Assembly: GCA_028715625.1 (NCBI GenBank) | Contig: JAQURL010000016.1 | Span: forward strand, 1-42,090 | Direction of reading: 5' to 3' | Length of the DNA stretch: 42,090 nt | From: Candidatus Margulisiibacteriota bacterium | Lineage (GTDB): Bacteria; Margulisbacteria; Riflemargulisbacteria; GWF2-35-9 | Shown here: positions 8,071-15,264 of the stretch, piece by piece | How positions within the stretch are numbered: the stretch's first letter is position 1 | Layout: each line of letters opens with the position of its first letter | Translations under genes and position numbers: made by a program | Notes under the pieces: model-generated | Seen by the model: the letters and a program-made list of their open reading frames with translations, nothing else | Databases searched by the model: none | Told to the model about the DNA's origin: nothing

Positions 8071-9267
8071 TCATTTGATTTTCCTTAAAAATCGTTGATA
8101 TACTTCAGAACCCTGTAGCATATTATGATAATAATTATTAGCCTCAAACATATTGCATCCCTGCACACATTTCCGCCAGTCGGTAAAACATAGCATACCT
8201 TTCTGAGCTTTCAAAAAATACTCTCCGGGATTTTCAGGAAAAGTACTGCTGAGGATAAAAGGCTTGATATTTCCTTGGGAAATATCTTTGGTGTCGCAGC
8301 ACATAGCTGCTTGCCCCAGGCTGTTTATGTGCATTTTTAAAAGCGGTGCAAAACAGACCGGGAAGTTCATCCGATAATCGTATAGCAAGCGGTCCAGCCT
8401 GTTGGAATTAATTATAAATTGAGGGGTGCTGGAAGCTTCCTTATCTTTAATTATGCTGTAAAGAGCTTCATTTTTAAAAAATTTTCTGGTTTTTTGCTGT
8501 TCATCAAAAGAATATGCCGGTTTAAAAGAAGCCATGGCCGCGCCGTATTTTTTACTTTTTTTGAGGAAGTTATTTATTTCTGCTTTATTTGTATCAGGAT
8601 GCAAAAGCATTGATGTCCTGATTTTTAAAGGCAGGTTATATTTTTCTATAATTTTTCGTGTCTCTTGAACAACCTGAAAAATGTGTTCATTGTTTAGTTC
8701 ATGAATAGAAACATTGAACCATTGAATTGTGTTCTGATAATTCTTATAAAGTGCTTTTAGCTGGTTAGGCCTGATTTTATTGATCCTCATAAAAGCCGCG
8801 CCCCAGGAATTGAATTCGGTCAGTAAACCCTGTTTCAGAGCCATTTTAAATATTTGCGGGAATTCTTTATATTCTCCCGGTTCACCGCCTCCTGTCAGAA
8901 AAAGCTGTCGACCGCCAAAATGTGCAAAGGAATTGATTATTGACAGATTTTTTGTGATTGGTAAATGAGTGTGTAAGTCAGCCTGTTTATATGAACAGTT
9001 TAGGCAATCTTTCGGAGGTTGTTTGCCGGTTTTGTGTTGTTTGAAGTTTTGTACCTGTTTTTTATAACTGCAATAACCTGTCAGATCAAGCTGCAGTTCT
9101 GAAGGAAAAAAAGAAGGCAGGGTATTTTTAAGAAATATGCTTGTAATTATGTCCATGGCAACCTGATTACTACGCTGCAAAAAGGCATTGTCAAAGACAG
9201 AACTGTTTATTTTATTGTTATTATCAGCGATAATTTTTGTTCGCATTTCATTATTTCTTAATGTCAT
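8071..9267 (-). CDS. Radical-SAM/SPASM-like protein with a non-canonical cysteine motif
   Basis: The 398-residue protein has the layout of a radical SAM enzyme with a C-terminal SPASM-like region. The strand-1 text LQLDLTGYC (58-66) and the LTGGGEP motif (124-130) are typical. The cluster cysteines are not: the normal CxxxCxxC is replaced by C66-x21-C88-x2-C91. The C-terminal region has C305, INSLGQAAMCC (C323, C324), GNIK and C360, C367, C371, as in auxiliary-cluster domains. No substrate can be named. The ATG at 9267 lies inside a palindromic repeat and lacks a ribosome site; the ATG at 9246 (residue 8) is a plausible alternative start. Confidence 0.7.
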   Translation of the reverse strand: MTLRNNEMRTKIIADNNNKINSSVFDNAFLQRSNQVAMDIITSIFLKNTLPSFFPSELQLDLTGYCSYKKQVQNFKQHKTGKQPPKDCLNCSYKQADLHTHLPITKNLSIINSFAHFGGRQLFLTGGGEPGEYKEFPQIFKMALKQGLLTEFNSWGAAFMRINKIRPNQLKALYKNYQNTIQWFNVSIHELNNEHIFQVVQETRKIIEKYNLPLKIRTSMLLHPDTNKAEINNFLKKSKKYGAAMASFKPAYSFDEQQKTRKFFKNEALYSIIKDKEASSTPQFIINSNRLDRLLYDYRMNFPVCFAPLLKMHINSLGQAAMCCDTKDISQGNIKPFILSSTFPENPGEYFLKAQKGMLCFTDWRKCVQGCNMFEANNYYHNMLQGSEVYQRFLRKIK

Positions 9268-9342
9268 CCCGACCGAAGTGGAGGGATATGCATTTCCTTA
9301 TTATTATTAAAAGTCAGATTTCTCGACTACGCTCGAAATGAC
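9264..9342. repeat. Inverted pair of REP-like elements
   Basis: The left unit begins GTCATCCCGACCGAAG and closes with GGAGGGAT. The right unit (9316-9342) begins AGATTTCTCGACTACG and ends CGAAATGAC, an inverted member of a widespread GTCATTTCGAG-type family. The outer ends GTCAT and ATGAC are inverted. The pair separates the divergent radical-SAM-like and lacI-like genes. Confidence 0.7.
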
Positions 9343-9371
9343 GTTTATTGCTGGCTCATGCTAAGCATATA

Positions 9372-9400
9372 TTGTTAATATTCGTGAAATATTTCATAAA
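9372..9400 (+). promoter_or_regulatory. Candidate promoter of the LacI-family gene
   Basis: TTGTTA (9372-9377), a 17-base spacer and CATAAA (9395-9400), each 4 of 6 to consensus. The first palindrome (9385-9396) sits across the spacer and the start of the -10, as expected for a repressed promoter. Confidence 0.4.
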
Positions 9401-9421
9401 AATTCGTGAAAATTTCATAAA
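9380..9421. promoter_or_regulatory. Two tandem palindromic operator candidates
   Basis: Two adjacent 21-bp direct repeats (9380-9400 and 9401-9421) share the core ATTCGTGAAA...TTTCATAAA. Each holds a palindrome: TGAAATATTTCA (9385-9396) and TGAAAATTTCA (9407-9417), centred about 21 bp or two helical turns apart. They lie 20-60 bp upstream of a LacI-type gene and suit autoregulation by a dimer pair. No binding evidence is available. Confidence 0.55.
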
Positions 9422-9440
9422 GCTTGTTCGATAAATTGGC

Positions 9441-10424
9441 ATGGTGAATTTAAAAGCTATTGCGGGCAGTTGTGGTGTGGGTATCTCAACCGTTTCCACA
9501 GCCCTTAATCATCCGCAAAAAATTTCCAGGACACTGCGTGAAAAAATTCTGACCAGCGCCAGGAATATGGGATACTTTGAAAAGAATAACAAGAATGTTC
9601 TGACAAAGGTTATTATTGTCGCGGATAATTATAAAAATTATTTCTATGGAGAATATTATCAGGACGTTATTTTTGGTATTCAGCAGCAATTATCATCCAT
9701 GAAAATACCTCTGCTTATTCTTTCTGATTTTTCAATTGATTATTCAGAGATTTATGATTACAGCGGTATAATATTTGTAGGCAGAACGCCAGAGGAATAT
9801 ATTTCCAAAGCCGTTAAATACAAAATACCTTTTATTCTTGCCGGGCATCCCTTTCATAATAATCAGTTCACCTGCGTTTATCAAAATACAGTGAGCGGTA
9901 TTCAGGACTTGCTGGAATATGTCGTTAGTTGCGGCCATAAAAATATTGCTCTTTTAAAGGGCGAGACAGACCCGCTGGACTGGGCCTGGGGGAATTTTAA
10001 CTCCACCTTCCTGGATGTCCTTAAGGACAGACGGATAGACTTTTCGGACAAAGATATTTTTCAGGCCAGTTATCACAAAGTAGAACTGGTTGAAATAGCG
10101 GTAAATAAATTGCTGTCTGCCGGAAAGAAGTATTCGGTGGTAATGTGCTCAAATGATTTGTTGGCCTGCTATGTCTATAAAGTGGCTGAAAAATATAAGA
10201 TAAGAATTCCAGCCGAAATTTCTATAACCGGATTTGATGGTATAAACTTTCCCCGCCATACAAGAAGATATGAGCCGGAATTAACAACAATGGTAGCGGA
10301 CAGGATTTTGATTGGTACCGAAGCGGTAAAAGGCTTAATCCTGATTATTAAGAAAGACGAAAAATATAAAGGCGCGGTAATTGATATGGTGCCCCATATA
10401 GGCAACAGTGTAATAAGAGTTTAA
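9441..10424 (+). CDS. LacI/GalR-family transcriptional regulator
   Basis: The 327-residue protein begins with a LacI-type helix-turn-helix: MVNLKAIAGSCGVGISTVS, then ALNHP and the hinge-type segment REKILTSARNMGYFEKN. A periplasmic-binding-protein-like effector domain follows (about 55-327), including GHKNIALLKG, VVMCSNDLLA and ISITGFDGINFPR. Such proteins usually bind a sugar and repress nearby genes. No sugar uptake or catabolic genes are adjacent, so the effector and targets are unknown; two palindromes just upstream suggest self-regulation. The ATG at 9441 lacks a clear ribosome site but fits the family start exactly. Confidence 0.92.
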   Translation: MVNLKAIAGSCGVGISTVSTALNHPQKISRTLREKILTSARNMGYFEKNNKNVLTKVIIVADNYKNYFYGEYYQDVIFGIQQQLSSMKIPLLILSDFSIDYSEIYDYSGIIFVGRTPEEYISKAVKYKIPFILAGHPFHNNQFTCVYQNTVSGIQDLLEYVVSCGHKNIALLKGETDPLDWAWGNFNSTFLDVLKDRRIDFSDKDIFQASYHKVELVEIAVNKLLSAGKKYSVVMCSNDLLACYVYKVAEKYKIRIPAEISITGFDGINFPRHTRRYEPELTTMVADRILIGTEAVKGLILIIKKDEKYKGAVIDMVPHIGNSVIRV

Positions 10425-10456
10425 TACTGCCCTAGTACATGCATTCAGCTAATTTT

Positions 10457-10486
10457 TTGACAGAGCCCATATAAATAAAGTAATAT
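10457..10486 (+). promoter_or_regulatory. Candidate promoter of the NIL-ferredoxin operon
   Basis: A perfect TTGACA (10457-10462) is followed after 18 bases by TAATAT (10481-10486). Transcription would begin within a few bases of the ATG at 10496, making the messenger leaderless or nearly so. No Shine-Dalgarno sequence is visible there. Confidence 0.4.
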
Positions 10487-10495
10487 ATACTCACT

Positions 10496-10918
10496 ATGGT
10501 AGACAAAGTCAGAAAAAAACTGGTACTACATTTTCCCTCCAATTTAATAAATAAACCGATTGCTTATCATCTGGTAAAAGACTTTAATCTGGTCATCAAT
10601 ATCCTGCAGGCCAGCGCCATGGAAGAAAAGGATTCGTTTCTTATTCTGGAAGTAATGGGCAAAAAAAAGGATTTGGATAACGCTATAACTTTCCTCAAAA
10701 CACAAGATATCGAAGTAGAAGACATGGAAAAGGGAATCAATCTTAATTTCAATAAATGTATCCATTGCGGTCTATGTGTAGGCTTATGTCCTACTGAGGC
10801 CCTGACCATCAATCAGAAGAATTACGAAGTGTGTTTTGATAAAAGTCAATGCATTGTATGTGATTTGTGCCTTAAGTATTGCCCGGTTAACGCCATCGAA
10901 ATGGAGTTTTTAAAATGA
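10496..10918 (+). CDS. NIL-domain ferredoxin (L-aspartate semialdehyde sulfurtransferase ferredoxin-like)
   Basis: This 140-residue protein has an N-terminal NIL domain (about 1-80) and two [4Fe-4S] ferredoxin motifs: C88-x2-C91-x2-C94-x3-C98P and C119-x2-C122-x2-C125-x3-C129P. In methanogens and some anaerobic bacteria this architecture is the electron-transfer partner of the DUF39/HcyBio protein that makes homocysteine from aspartate semialdehyde and sulfide. The next gene, overlapping by four bases, is such a DUF39 homologue, which supports the assignment. The pair would act in the cytoplasm under anaerobic conditions. The partner lacks the expected cysteines, so the reaction here may differ. 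Confidence 0.85.
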   Translation: MVDKVRKKLVLHFPSNLINKPIAYHLVKDFNLVINILQASAMEEKDSFLILEVMGKKKDLDNAITFLKTQDIEVEDMEKGINLNFNKCIHCGLCVGLCPTEALTINQKNYEVCFDKSQCIVCDLCLKYCPVNAIEMEFLK

Positions 10919-11865
10919 TAGTTACCAATCATCAGTTACTGAATATGGTAAACAAGGATGGTCTTAAAAAGACTGCCGCCAAAGTGGACAAAGTGTCCCT
11001 TGGTGTTTTTGAACCGCTGGACCATATCTATTTAAGGTTCGCTGTAAAAGACCTTGATGTGAAGCCTTTTTCAGCAAAACTTCAAAATGTTCCGCTGCAT
11101 ATCGAAAATAATGATCATTTTCTGGTAGGTTCACAAACTCTGGCCCAGGATGATCCGATGAATTCACATTTCCCCGGTGAGTTTACCTATGGCGGAGCGT
11201 TCCTAATTGAGGACTTGATCAATAAAAAGCATTTGGATTTGCGCGTGAACGGTTACATTAATGATGTTTTTGAAAAACATGAAATACGTAAAAATATAAC
11301 CATGAAGGATATCAGCGAGGCCGAGTTGATCGCCGATATTTATCCGTACCAGGGCTTTAAAGCCTATGTAAATTCATCTGAGCACTTTAAGTTTACCGAG
11401 AACGGTATGGTCAAAAATAACTTCAGTACAATCAATTTTCGCAGTAGCGGCATACTTCAGCTTATCATAGAACTTCGTAAAAATATCGATAAAATATTTT
11501 TTGGTGGGACCAACGCTGAATATATATTTTCCAATAACGGACATTTAAAAATTACCGGTAATTTCCTGAAAATGGATACACTGTATATCAGCGGACTTAG
11601 TCTAAAGGGCTTTGGCGTTTATTTGGCAGTAGGTATAGGAGCCTTGATAAACGTTAATAAAAAACAGGACATCATTGAAAAAATTGTTGATAATGAAAAC
11701 CGCTGCTTCAATGTTTTTGACATTGCAGCAAAAAAAGAACTGGAAAAAACCACATTTAAAGACCTGAAAAAACCTATTTTTACTTATAAGAAAAACAAAA
11801 TGAAAACAGCCTCCCTTACCAGTTTGTACCTGTCCGAAAAAATAGCGGAAAAGATACAGAAGTAG
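10915..11865 (+). CDS. DUF39/HcyBio-family protein (homocysteine biosynthesis-like), catalytic cysteines apparently missing
   Basis: The 316-residue protein matches the DUF39 (COG1900) pattern: GGAFLIEDL (93-101), RVNGYINDVFEKHEI (110-124), FRSSGILQLI, KIFFGGTNAEYIF and GLSLKGFGVYLAVGIGALI. Characterised methanogen members turn aspartate semialdehyde and sulfide into homocysteine with a NIL-ferredoxin, encoded here immediately upstream with a four-base overlap (ATGATAG). From memory, those enzymes use two conserved cysteines, one near the N-terminus and one in a GYGTDCY-like segment. Here the corresponding places read LGVFEPLD (29-36) and GYINDVFE (113-120), and the only cysteine in the protein is C264. 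It may be a divergent subfamily with changed chemistry. Confidence 0.8.
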   Translation: MIVTNHQLLNMVNKDGLKKTAAKVDKVSLGVFEPLDHIYLRFAVKDLDVKPFSAKLQNVPLHIENNDHFLVGSQTLAQDDPMNSHFPGEFTYGGAFLIEDLINKKHLDLRVNGYINDVFEKHEIRKNITMKDISEAELIADIYPYQGFKAYVNSSEHFKFTENGMVKNNFSTINFRSSGILQLIIELRKNIDKIFFGGTNAEYIFSNNGHLKITGNFLKMDTLYISGLSLKGFGVYLAVGIGALINVNKKQDIIEKIVDNENRCFNVFDIAAKKELEKTTFKDLKKPIFTYKKNKMKTASLTSLYLSEKIAEKIQK

Positions 11866-11905
11866 TTTTACCAGACTCGGATTTCACAAGTCGTTAAGAT
11901 TACTG

Positions 11906-13882
11906 TTATAAATTGCCTGATAATTTTGATGCGCGTGCCAGCAGATCACTTATTAAATTGAAAATTTCCTCGCTGCAATCTTTTTTTACTTGTAAACCTT
12001 GACTTATCGATTCAAGTTGTCGTTTCACGTTTTCCAGATAGATTATGGACCTGTCTCTTTGTTTCGGGCTGGGATGGTTGCAGGTAATTTCCATAAGAGC
12101 TTCGATGTGATTTACTATGGAATATGCTTCATCCACAACCTCCGCGTCATAATATCCTCTTGAATTGGTAAAGAAATTTTTGTCGAGATAGTCAGCATCA
12201 TATACGCGTAAAACAGTTTTATAAAAATGTCTTGTTAGAGACCCCATTGTTTCTCTAAGTTTGATGTGGCCCAAAGCCTCATGGGCAATGACTTCTATTA
12301 TATGTTCCAAACTGCCGTCCAGCCGGTCTAAAAAAATACCGATTCGTCGGGAGCTGGTGTAAGCTTCTCCTAATTTGTCTTTTTCTGACGATGTAGTTAA
12401 AAGATCAATGTAACTGATGTGTTTTATTATTTCATCATATATTTTTAAGGATGTATGCTTTACTTGTGTCATTGCTTGTTCTATTTTAGCGACATCTTTA
12501 AATACTCCGGCAACAGTTATGGAAGTGTCTTCCAAAACAGGCCATAAATATTCCCTGAACAGGTTTCTGTTTTTATCCATATGCTGCACAACCGTATTGC
12601 TTCTTAGATATTCCAGGCTGCGGGAAAACAATATTTCATCGGCTGCTTTAAATACTACATTTTGTTTATCAACTTCAATAATAATATCCGTATTTTTCAG
12701 GCCGTTTGAGAATTGCCAGTATCTGGGCAGTCCGCTGATAAACAATCTGCCTTGTTCATCAGTCTGCGTAATAAATGTTCCGCGAAGATCAGCCATATAG
12801 GCAATTGCCTCAATACCGCCATATACACCTGAAGCGTAAGGATACTGTCCGATTTGTTTATCGTTGGAGTAGATGAAATTATCTTTTACAGTGATATCCG
12901 CATGGGTTTCTTCATATTCTCTGGAACGGGCGACATTAATAATGGACAAACGCAGGTCAGGAATAGTCAGTTTGTTTCTTTTAAAAGTGACATCAACGGT
13001 GTATTTGCCAGAGCTTATAATACCGGTGTTATGTGGTAGAGATTGCATCATGGTATCCGTACTGTTGAAGATTACCCTGCCATTGTTGTCCAGAAGACTG
13101 AGGAGAGCAGGAAGGTCTTCCATATAGCCTTCCATGTCATAATAATATTCGGAAAGTATCCATTCGGCGTTATGCATACCCGGAACAGATTCTCCGGGAG
13201 TAGTTTCCAGTACATCATAAAAATTTATGCCCGGACATCTCAGCAAACTGCTGAAGCGGCTGATACATGGTTCTCTCCTTAAGGCTTTGTTGCCTGTAAT
13301 AGTTGAAGTTATTATTATTATTTCCAAAATATTCAGAGATGTCAGTAATTCAATATATTTTGCTTCATAGTTTTCCGAAGATCGGCCAAAACGTCCTGTG
13401 ATTACCTTGTCTTGTTTTACAGTGGTGTCAGGGTTACGCAATTGTTCGATAATGGATTCTCTTTCTTTGATACTGGCACTGGATAAATTTTTAATACTTA
13501 AATGAGCGGGCGCAATATTATTTTTCGCGTTGTTAATGAAAACATCAAATATCCTGGTATACAACGCGCTAAGGTATTCTATTTCATAAGATAGCTCAGG
13601 GACAACGTTTATAAGCACATAATGATCTTCCTGATCGCGCAACATATCCAGTTTTTTGATAAGGGGTCCTATCCAAGGTTCAATAGCCCACAGTTTGGAG
13701 ATGAGTTCTTCTTTTTTTTCTTTTAGATAATATTCGTTCGCTTCCAACGCATAGCGCATTGTTTTTAGAATTTGTTCGAACTCTTTATCTACTTTGCTGA
13801 TCATGGTTGAAAGTTTTTCATATTCATCCTTAAAATCAGCCATAGTATAGGTGTTTGTAATGCTAACTATTTTTTTGTTCAT
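11906..13882 (-). CDS. Unrecognised 658-residue protein with an HExxxH metallopeptidase-like motif
   Basis: I do not recognise the family. No signal peptide is visible. The N-terminal ~110 residues are helical and charged. The middle has beta-rich segments (for example GKYTVDVTFKRNKLTIPDLR and GRLFISGLPRYWQFSNG). Near the C-terminus IEVIAHEALGHIKLRE gives H534-E535-x3-H539. This is the spaced HExxxH form known from M49 dipeptidyl peptidase III, not the common HExxH. A glutamate-bearing segment, EVVDEAYSIVNH (E585), follows 51 residues after H534, a plausible third zinc ligand region. Zinc peptidase activity is an inference. It is convergent with the DUF39 gene; AAGGA precedes the ATG. Confidence 0.65.
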   Translation of the reverse strand: MNKKIVSITNTYTMADFKDEYEKLSTMISKVDKEFEQILKTMRYALEANEYYLKEKKEELISKLWAIEPWIGPLIKKLDMLRDQEDHYVLINVVPELSYEIEYLSALYTRIFDVFINNAKNNIAPAHLSIKNLSSASIKERESIIEQLRNPDTTVKQDKVITGRFGRSSENYEAKYIELLTSLNILEIIIITSTITGNKALRREPCISRFSSLLRCPGINFYDVLETTPGESVPGMHNAEWILSEYYYDMEGYMEDLPALLSLLDNNGRVIFNSTDTMMQSLPHNTGIISSGKYTVDVTFKRNKLTIPDLRLSIINVARSREYEETHADITVKDNFIYSNDKQIGQYPYASGVYGGIEAIAYMADLRGTFITQTDEQGRLFISGLPRYWQFSNGLKNTDIIIEVDKQNVVFKAADEILFSRSLEYLRSNTVVQHMDKNRNLFREYLWPVLEDTSITVAGVFKDVAKIEQAMTQVKHTSLKIYDEIIKHISYIDLLTTSSEKDKLGEAYTSSRRIGIFLDRLDGSLEHIIEVIAHEALGHIKLRETMGSLTRHFYKTVLRVYDADYLDKNFFTNSRGYYDAEVVDEAYSIVNHIEALMEITCNHPSPKQRDRSIIYLENVKRQLESISQGLQVKKDCSEEIFNLISDLLARASKLSGNL

Positions 13883-13921
13883 GGATTTAAATTCCTTGCC
13901 TTAGTAAAATATCGGCAAAAA

Positions 13922-13945
13922 ACAAATCCGATTTCAAAGATTTGT
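13922..13945. promoter_or_regulatory. Inverted repeat upstream of the HExxxH protein gene
   Basis: ACAAATC (13922-13928) and GATTTGT (13939-13945) are perfect inverted arms separated by 10 bases, 40-63 bp upstream of the minus-strand ATG at 13882. It could be an operator or a 5'-leader hairpin. Nothing else is recognisable in the 266-bp gap except the rplU promoter. Confidence 0.3.
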
Positions 13946-14076
13946 AAAACATTTTGGAGAATGTGGATTTTGTGCCATTCGGCGTTGTTTTATACATGAC
14001 AAAAAAAAGCGGATGTGGTTTAATTTTTTCTAAAGAATTAAGCCCAGTTTTGTAAGGAATTAATAAAAAAGATTAA

Positions 14077-14105
14077 TTGACATAAAACAGCAATAATGGT
14101 ATCTT
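14077..14105 (+). promoter_or_regulatory. Sigma-70 promoter of rplU-rpmA(-obg)
   Basis: TTGACA (14077-14082), a 17-base spacer, and TATCTT (14100-14105). The predicted start leaves a leader of about 35 bases with an AAGGAG ribosome site before the rplU ATG. Confidence 0.65.
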
Positions 14106-14148
14106 TCCTTACTGTGCAAAAATTTGGGAATTATAAGGAGATTTAAGC

Positions 14149-14724
14149 ATGTATGCGATTGTGGAAGTAGCGGGAAAACAATACAAGGTCACAAAAGGCC
14201 TTAAGCTTTATGTAGATCTGCTCAATGAAGATGTTGATAAGGCAGTCAGTCTTGATAAAGTTTTATTCGTTAAAATGGAAAATGATATTAAAGTAGGAAT
14301 GCCTTATGTGGAAGGCGCAAGTGTTGAAGCAGTTGTAAAAGACCCTACTTTTAAAGACAAGAAGGTTATTGTTTTTAAATTCAAAAATAAAACCGGTTAT
14401 CATAAAACACAGGGGCACAGACAGAAATATACCATGCTGGAAATCCTGGATATTTTAACCGAAGGCAAGAAAATTAAAAAAGCAGCCAAAGCAGAAAAAG
14501 AAGTTATTACCGAACAGATTGGGGAAAAGCCGGAAATAGTAGAAGCTGCTAAAGAAGCTGTTGAAGCAAAATCCGATACGAAAAAAGAAAGCGTGAAAGT
14601 TAAAAAAACAGAGGAAGTCGCTGAAGTGAAAACTGAAGAAAAGAAAAAGAAAAAAGTAGAAGAGACTAAAGCAACCGACTCTGAAAAACCGGTTCGTAAA
14701 AAAGCTAAAGCCAAAGAAGAATAA
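14149..14724 (+). CDS. rplU: 50S ribosomal protein L21 with a long charged C-terminal extension
   Basis: The first ~103 residues are ordinary bL21: [14 protein letters not shown] at the start and the RNA-binding segment [18 protein letters not shown]21 binds 23S rRNA in the large subunit. The protein is 191 residues long, nearly twice the normal length. Residues ~105-191 are almost entirely Lys, Glu, Ala and Val, a low-complexity alternating-charge tail, probably disordered or helical. The tail keeps its frame and stops 15 bases before rpmA, so it is not a read-through artefact. AAGGAG is well placed before the ATG, and the usual partner rpmA follows. Confidence 0.95.
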   Translation: MYAIVEVAGKQYKVTKGLKLYVDLLNEDVDKAVSLDKVLFVKMENDIKVGMPYVEGASVEAVVKDPTFKDKKVIVFKFKNKTGYHKTQGHRQKYTMLEILDILTEGKKIKKAAKAEKEVITEQIGEKPEIVEAAKEAVEAKSDTKKESVKVKKTEEVAEVKTEEKKKKKVEETKATDSEKPVRKKAKAKEE

Positions 14725-14739
14725 TTTAAGGAGACCATT

Positions 14740-14994
14740 ATGGCACATAAAAAAGGTAAAGGTAGTTCAACAAACGGCAGAGACAGTAATCCCAAATATC
14801 TCGGTGTAAAAAAATTCGGCGGTCAGCAGGTTGTAGCCGGCAATATTATCGTGCGTCAGCGCGGTACTCAGATTAAACCCGGAAGTAATGTAGGTTTGGG
14901 TCGTGATTTCACCATTTATTCTCTTATTAACGGTATTGTAAAGTTCGGAACGGTTAAAGGTGATCGTAAGATAGTCAGCGTTTTTGAAAAATAA
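14740..14994 (+). CDS. rpmA: 50S ribosomal protein L27
   Basis: The 84-residue bL27 protein ([19 protein letters not shown], then [11 protein letters not shown] and [10 protein letters not shown]) is complete. Its N-terminus reaches the peptidyl-transferase centre. The sequence begins directly with MAHKKG, so it lacks the cleavable N-terminal extension seen in Firmicutes, and no Prp protease gene lies between rplU and rpmA. AAGGAGA precedes the ATG. A strong terminator follows 26 bases after the stop. Confidence 0.98.
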   Translation: MAHKKGKGSSTNGRDSNPKYLGVKKFGGQQVVAGNIIVRQRGTQIKPGSNVGLGRDFTIYSLINGIVKFGTVKGDRKIVSVFEK

Positions 14995-15020
14995 CAAGCT
15001 GGTTTTCAGATATAGAATTT

Positions 15021-15048
15021 AAAAAGCGGACACATAGTCCGCTTTTTT
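15021..15048 (+). terminator. Rho-independent terminator after rpmA
   Basis: AAAAAGCGGAC (15021-15031) pairs perfectly with GTCCGCTTTTT (15037-15047) around a five-base loop. The T run forms the tail. It ends the rplU-rpmA transcript, so obg may need its own promoter. Confidence 0.9.
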
Positions 15049-15056
15049 ATTTTATA

Positions 15057-15225
15057 CTCTTTCAAAATTGGTTTTCGGCTTTGCTCGCCTCGGCGAAGCC
15101 TCCGGCGTAGCGTGGGTTGTCTGCGTCGCCATGTGCTCGACGTATGTTTGAATACACCTCCGCGCTTGGCTCCTGGGCGCCTTGCCGAATTCCCAATTTT
15201 GTGCGAGTATGCCTTAAACCAGTTT
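15057..15225. repeat. GC-rich dispersed repeat, copy A (with a nested insert)
   Basis: This ~169-bp block between rpmA and obg is clearly richer in GC than its surroundings. It matches the reverse complement of 35074-35211 over almost its whole length (shared runs include CCATGTGCTCG, GCCGAATTCC and TTGTGCGAGTAT). Copy A holds about 31 extra bases near 15079-15114 (CGCCTCGGCGAAGCCTCCGG...), which look like a second repeat type nested inside. Confidence 0.85.
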
Positions 15226-15264
15226 AAATTATGTATATATTCCGGTTTAGTTGAAAGGATTTAT

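Noticed and set aside
12264-12283. Canonical HExxH zincin motif in the 658-residue protein
   Set aside because: The text is HEALGH, with three residues between E and H, so it is HExxxH, not HExxH.
13883-14148. tRNA or other structured RNA in the gap before rplU
   Set aside because: No cloverleaf or conserved tRNA arms are visible; only a short inverted repeat and the promoter were supported.
14400-14795. Minus-strand frames opposite rplU
   Set aside because: They mirror the Lys/Glu-rich tail of L21 and give Phe/Ser-rich low-complexity products without a ribosome site.
15112-15264. 51-residue N-terminal extension of Obg
   Set aside because: It is encoded by the dispersed GC-rich repeat; the conserved Obg start and ribosome site are at 15265.
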